Shown here in pieces: positions 5,351 to 6,985 of a stretch of 6,985 bases of DNA (position 1 is its first letter; each line of letters starts with the position of its first letter). The stretch covers positions 1 to 6,985 of the forward strand of contig CALBKB010000186.1 of the NCBI GenBank assembly GCA_937892635.1, read 5' to 3'. Position numbers and translations under genes: made by a program. The notes under the pieces are model-generated. The model was not told where the DNA came from. It did no database searches and saw only the letters and a program-made list of their open reading frames with translations. This stretch comes from an uncultured Clostridia bacterium. Lineage in GTDB: Bacteria; Bacillota; Clostridia; Oscillospirales; UMGS1783.

Positions 5351-6732
5351 AGGGCATTTACCAAATCTTTGAATGTCTTGCCTCGCTCCATAAAGTTCTT
5401 GAAGTGATCAAAGGATGCCGAGGCGGGACTAAGCATGACGATATCGCCCTTTTTAGCAATAGTGGCTGCTGCTGCGACCGCTTGAGACAGATCATCACAG
5501 CGTGTGATGGTTATCGATGCGGGATCGTAGGTTGGGCTATTGATCGTGGCGTCATAAATTTTTTGTGCCGTGGCGCCAAGTAGAATTAAGTGCTTGACCC
5601 GTTCGCAGACCAGGTTGCCAAACTCGGTATAATCCAAATGTTTATCATATCCGCCGGCAATGAGAATCAGCTGTTTATCAAAGCTCATCAATCCTGCCGC
5701 GGCACGGGTGGGGGAGGAGGCAATCGAGTCGTTGTAATAGCAGACGCCGCAGACTTCGCGGACGAATTCGATACGATGTTCTACGCCGCCGAATTCCCGA
5801 GCCACAGCCACAATCTGTTCGGGATCCACATAGTCCATAACGGCGGCGATGGCGGCCATGTAATTTTCAATATTGTGCTTACCCGGCAGGCGAATATCGG
5901 ACGTTCGAAGCACTTCCCGTTCACCGCTGCCGTCCACATAGCAGATGGTATCATCTTTACAATAAACGCAGCACCCGTCGGTCTTTTCCCAATGGAAGGC
6001 AACCCGTGTGCCGGGGGCGTCGGCAATTAGGCCGACGGTGGCAGCGTTGCCGCTGTTGTAGACCAGACGATCGTTGGGTGTCTGATGCCGGAATATATTA
6101 GCCTTGGCGCCGATATATTCGGCAAAATCGGTATGGTAATCCAGATGATTGGGCGAGAGATTGGTAATGACGGCCACATCCGGTGAACATTTCATATCGT
6201 GCAACTGAAAACTCGAAAGCTCCACAACGGCAAGATCCGAACAATCGATCTGATGAATGATGGGCAGAAGCGGCGTGCCGATATTTCCGCCTTTATGACA
6301 GGTAAAGCCTTGTTTGGTTAGCATTTCGCAGATCAGCGTGGTGGTGGTCGTCTTGCCGTCCGAGCCGGTTACCGCAAAGATGGGGCAGGGGCACAGCTCA
6401 AAAAAGAGCTCCATTTCGCTGGTGACCTGTGCACCACGAGCACGTGCGGCCTCGAGTGCGGGCGCATCAAAGCGCATGCCGGGTGTGCGAAGTATGATAT
6501 CATCATCCATATCATCCAAATAGCTGTCACCCAGCACTGTTTTAACGCCAAGCGCTGTAAATTGCTCCATGACGGCATCGCTTACGGGGGCAGGGTTGCG
6601 ATCACGCGCCGTTACCAAGGCGCCCAGAGAGGCAAATTGCTTAATGACGGGAGTGTTGGAAACACCGATGCCGATAATGGAAACTCTTTTGCCGCGGATG
6701 CGTTCTTGTAACCGATCCTGTGCTACTGACAT
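5347..6732 (-). CDS. murD: UDP-N-acetylmuramoyl-L-alanine--D-glutamate ligase MurD
   Basis: This 461-residue cytoplasmic ligase adds D-Glu to UDP-MurNAc-L-Ala with ATP, in peptidoglycan precursor synthesis. The N-terminal Rossmann-like UDP-binding domain starts KRVSIIGIGVSN (15-26). The central ATPase domain has the P-loop VTGSDGKTT (121-129), GGNIGTPLL (148-156), VVELSSFQLHDM (169-180), NLSPNHLDYH (191-200) and Lys210 in YIGAKANIF, the position normally carbamylated. The C-terminal domain has GKHNIENY (284-291), EHRIEF (318-323), YYNDSIASSPTRA (332-344) and SPASASFDHFKNFMERG (435-451). Length matches the family (about 440-460). The start ATG has AGGAG (6745-6741 on the minus strand) at 8 bases. 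The promoter is immediately upstream and the GNAT gene overlaps the stop. None of the usual neighbours (mraY, murF, ftsW, murG) is present in the window. Confidence 0.97.
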   Translation of the reverse strand: MSVAQDRLQERIRGKRVSIIGIGVSNTPVIKQFASLGALVTARDRNPAPVSDAVMEQFTALGVKTVLGDSYLDDMDDDIILRTPGMRFDAPALEAARARGAQVTSEMELFFELCPCPIFAVTGSDGKTTTTTLICEMLTKQGFTCHKGGNIGTPLLPIIHQIDCSDLAVVELSSFQLHDMKCSPDVAVITNLSPNHLDYHTDFAEYIGAKANIFRHQTPNDRLVYNSGNAATVGLIADAPGTRVAFHWEKTDGCCVYCKDDTICYVDGSGEREVLRTSDIRLPGKHNIENYMAAIAAVMDYVDPEQIVAVAREFGGVEHRIEFVREVCGVCYYNDSIASSPTRAAAGLMSFDKQLILIAGGYDKHLDYTEFGNLVCERVKHLILLGATAQKIYDATINSPTYDPASITITRCDDLSQAVAAAATIAKKGDIVMLSPASASFDHFKNFMERGKTFKDLVNAL

Positions 6733-6754
6733 AGTGACAACTCCTTTTCACTAT
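6731..6754 (-). promoter_or_regulatory. possible 5' hairpin around the murD ribosome site and start codon
   Basis: In the murD message, ATAGTGA (6754-6748) can pair perfectly with TCACTAT (6737-6731). This leaves the Shine-Dalgarno AAAGGAG in a 10-base loop and puts the A and U of the start codon in the stem. Two further G-U pairs would include the G. With transcription predicted to start near 6763, the hairpin would sit at the very 5' end of the mRNA. The stem is AU-rich and may be weak; a regulatory role is inference. Confidence 0.35.
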
Positions 6755-6769
6755 ACATACTTATTTTAC

Positions 6770-6798
6770 ATTATACTGCACTTATGTTTTATTTTCAA
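6770..6798 (-). promoter_or_regulatory. sigma-A promoter of the murD-GNAT-lyase operon
   Basis: Read on the minus strand, TTGAAA (6798-6793) and a perfect TATAAT (6775-6770) are spaced by 17 bases. Transcription should begin near 6763, giving a leader of about 30 bases before murD. Confidence 0.85.
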
Positions 6799-6800
6799 TC

Positions 6801-6829
6801 TTGAAATATAAGAAAGTTTATATTACAAT
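6801..6829 (+). promoter_or_regulatory. sigma-A promoter of rnpB
   Basis: TTGAAA (6801-6806) and TACAAT (6824-6829) are spaced by 17 bases. The predicted start, around 6833-6837, coincides with the expected 5' end of RNase P RNA. Its -35 box begins two bases from that of the divergent murD promoter. Confidence 0.85.
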
Positions 6830-6832
6830 ATA

Positions 6833-6985
6833 GAAGATGCATGCTGGACAGTCGCGGCTTATGCGCGAAAGGGCGTAAGCTGAGGAAAGTCCGGGCTTCA
6901 CAGGGCAAGGATAACGGATAACGTCCGCCGAGGGTAACCTTAGGGAAAGTGCAACAGAAAACAAACCGCCCGCAAGGGTAAGGGT
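6833..6985 (+). ncRNA. rnpB: RNase P RNA, type A, 5' portion (runs off the window)
   Basis: This is the catalytic RNA subunit of RNase P, which cuts the 5' leader from tRNA precursors. The 5' end (GAAGATGCATGCTGGACAG) parallels the start of E. coli rnpB. A P3-like hairpin pairs GCTTATGC (6857-6864) with GCGTAAGC (6873-6880). The universally conserved GAGGAAAGTCC lies at 6882-6892 and continues as GGGCTTCACAGGGCA, a type A pattern. GGAAAGTGCAACAGAAA (6944-6960) and ACAAACCGCC (6961-6970) are the next conserved core. The 3' half, including the partner strands of the outer helices and the second core, is beyond the window. The exact 5' end is uncertain by a few bases. Confidence 0.95.

Noticed and set aside
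5590..6030. Plus-strand open frame of 146 codons opposite murD
   Set aside because: It is antisense to conserved murD motifs, and its Gly/His-rich, low-information product is typical of a shadow frame.
1..6985. Mobile element, CRISPR array, toxin-antitoxin or defence system
   Set aside because: No transposase, integrase, repeat-spacer pattern or terminal repeats were seen. MazG here is the housekeeping two-domain enzyme and has no mazEF partner beside it.

Overview
The window reads as an ordinary chromosomal housekeeping region of a member of the Bacillota outside the Bacilli, most likely Clostridia or Negativicutes. Three things point that way. The gene set flippase-mazG-HU-rqcP matches the B. 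subtilis yabM-yabN-yabO neighbourhood. MurD has the P-loop and C-terminal motifs typical of clostridial enzymes. The RNase P RNA at the right edge has type A rather than Bacillus type B signatures. The exact genus cannot be named from sequence alone. There is no sign of phage, insertion sequence, CRISPR or plasmid material, and I found no undescribed system. The most interesting signals are small regulatory arrangements.

Left part (1-3425). A truncated nucleosidase-like gene leaves the window to the left on the minus strand. A 125-base divergent control region separates it from a plus-strand gene cluster: a 551-residue SpoVB/MurJ-type flippase with a TTG start, the nucleotide pyrophosphohydrolase MazG one base later, the nucleoid protein HU, and the ribosome-quality-control factor RqcP. 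An intrinsic terminator lies between HU and rqcP. A very symmetric terminator after rqcP also ends the converging operon.

Right part (3427-6732, minus strand). Three genes are translationally overlapped in the order murD, a GNAT-family acetyltransferase, and a PLP-dependent lyase of the 'methionine gamma-lyase/aluminium resistance' family. murD sits here without any of its usual dcw-cluster partners. Its strong sigma-A promoter stands back to back with an equally good promoter for rnpB. The two -35 boxes are 2 bases apart and form a 14-base palindrome.

Right edge (about 6833-6985). The 5' part of rnpB (RNase P RNA) runs off the window.

Together the genes cover cell-envelope synthesis (flippase, MurD), nucleotide-pool cleaning (MazG), chromosome packaging (HU), rescue of stalled ribosomes (RqcP) and tRNA processing (rnpB). 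The acetyltransferase and lyase have no substrate assignable from sequence.
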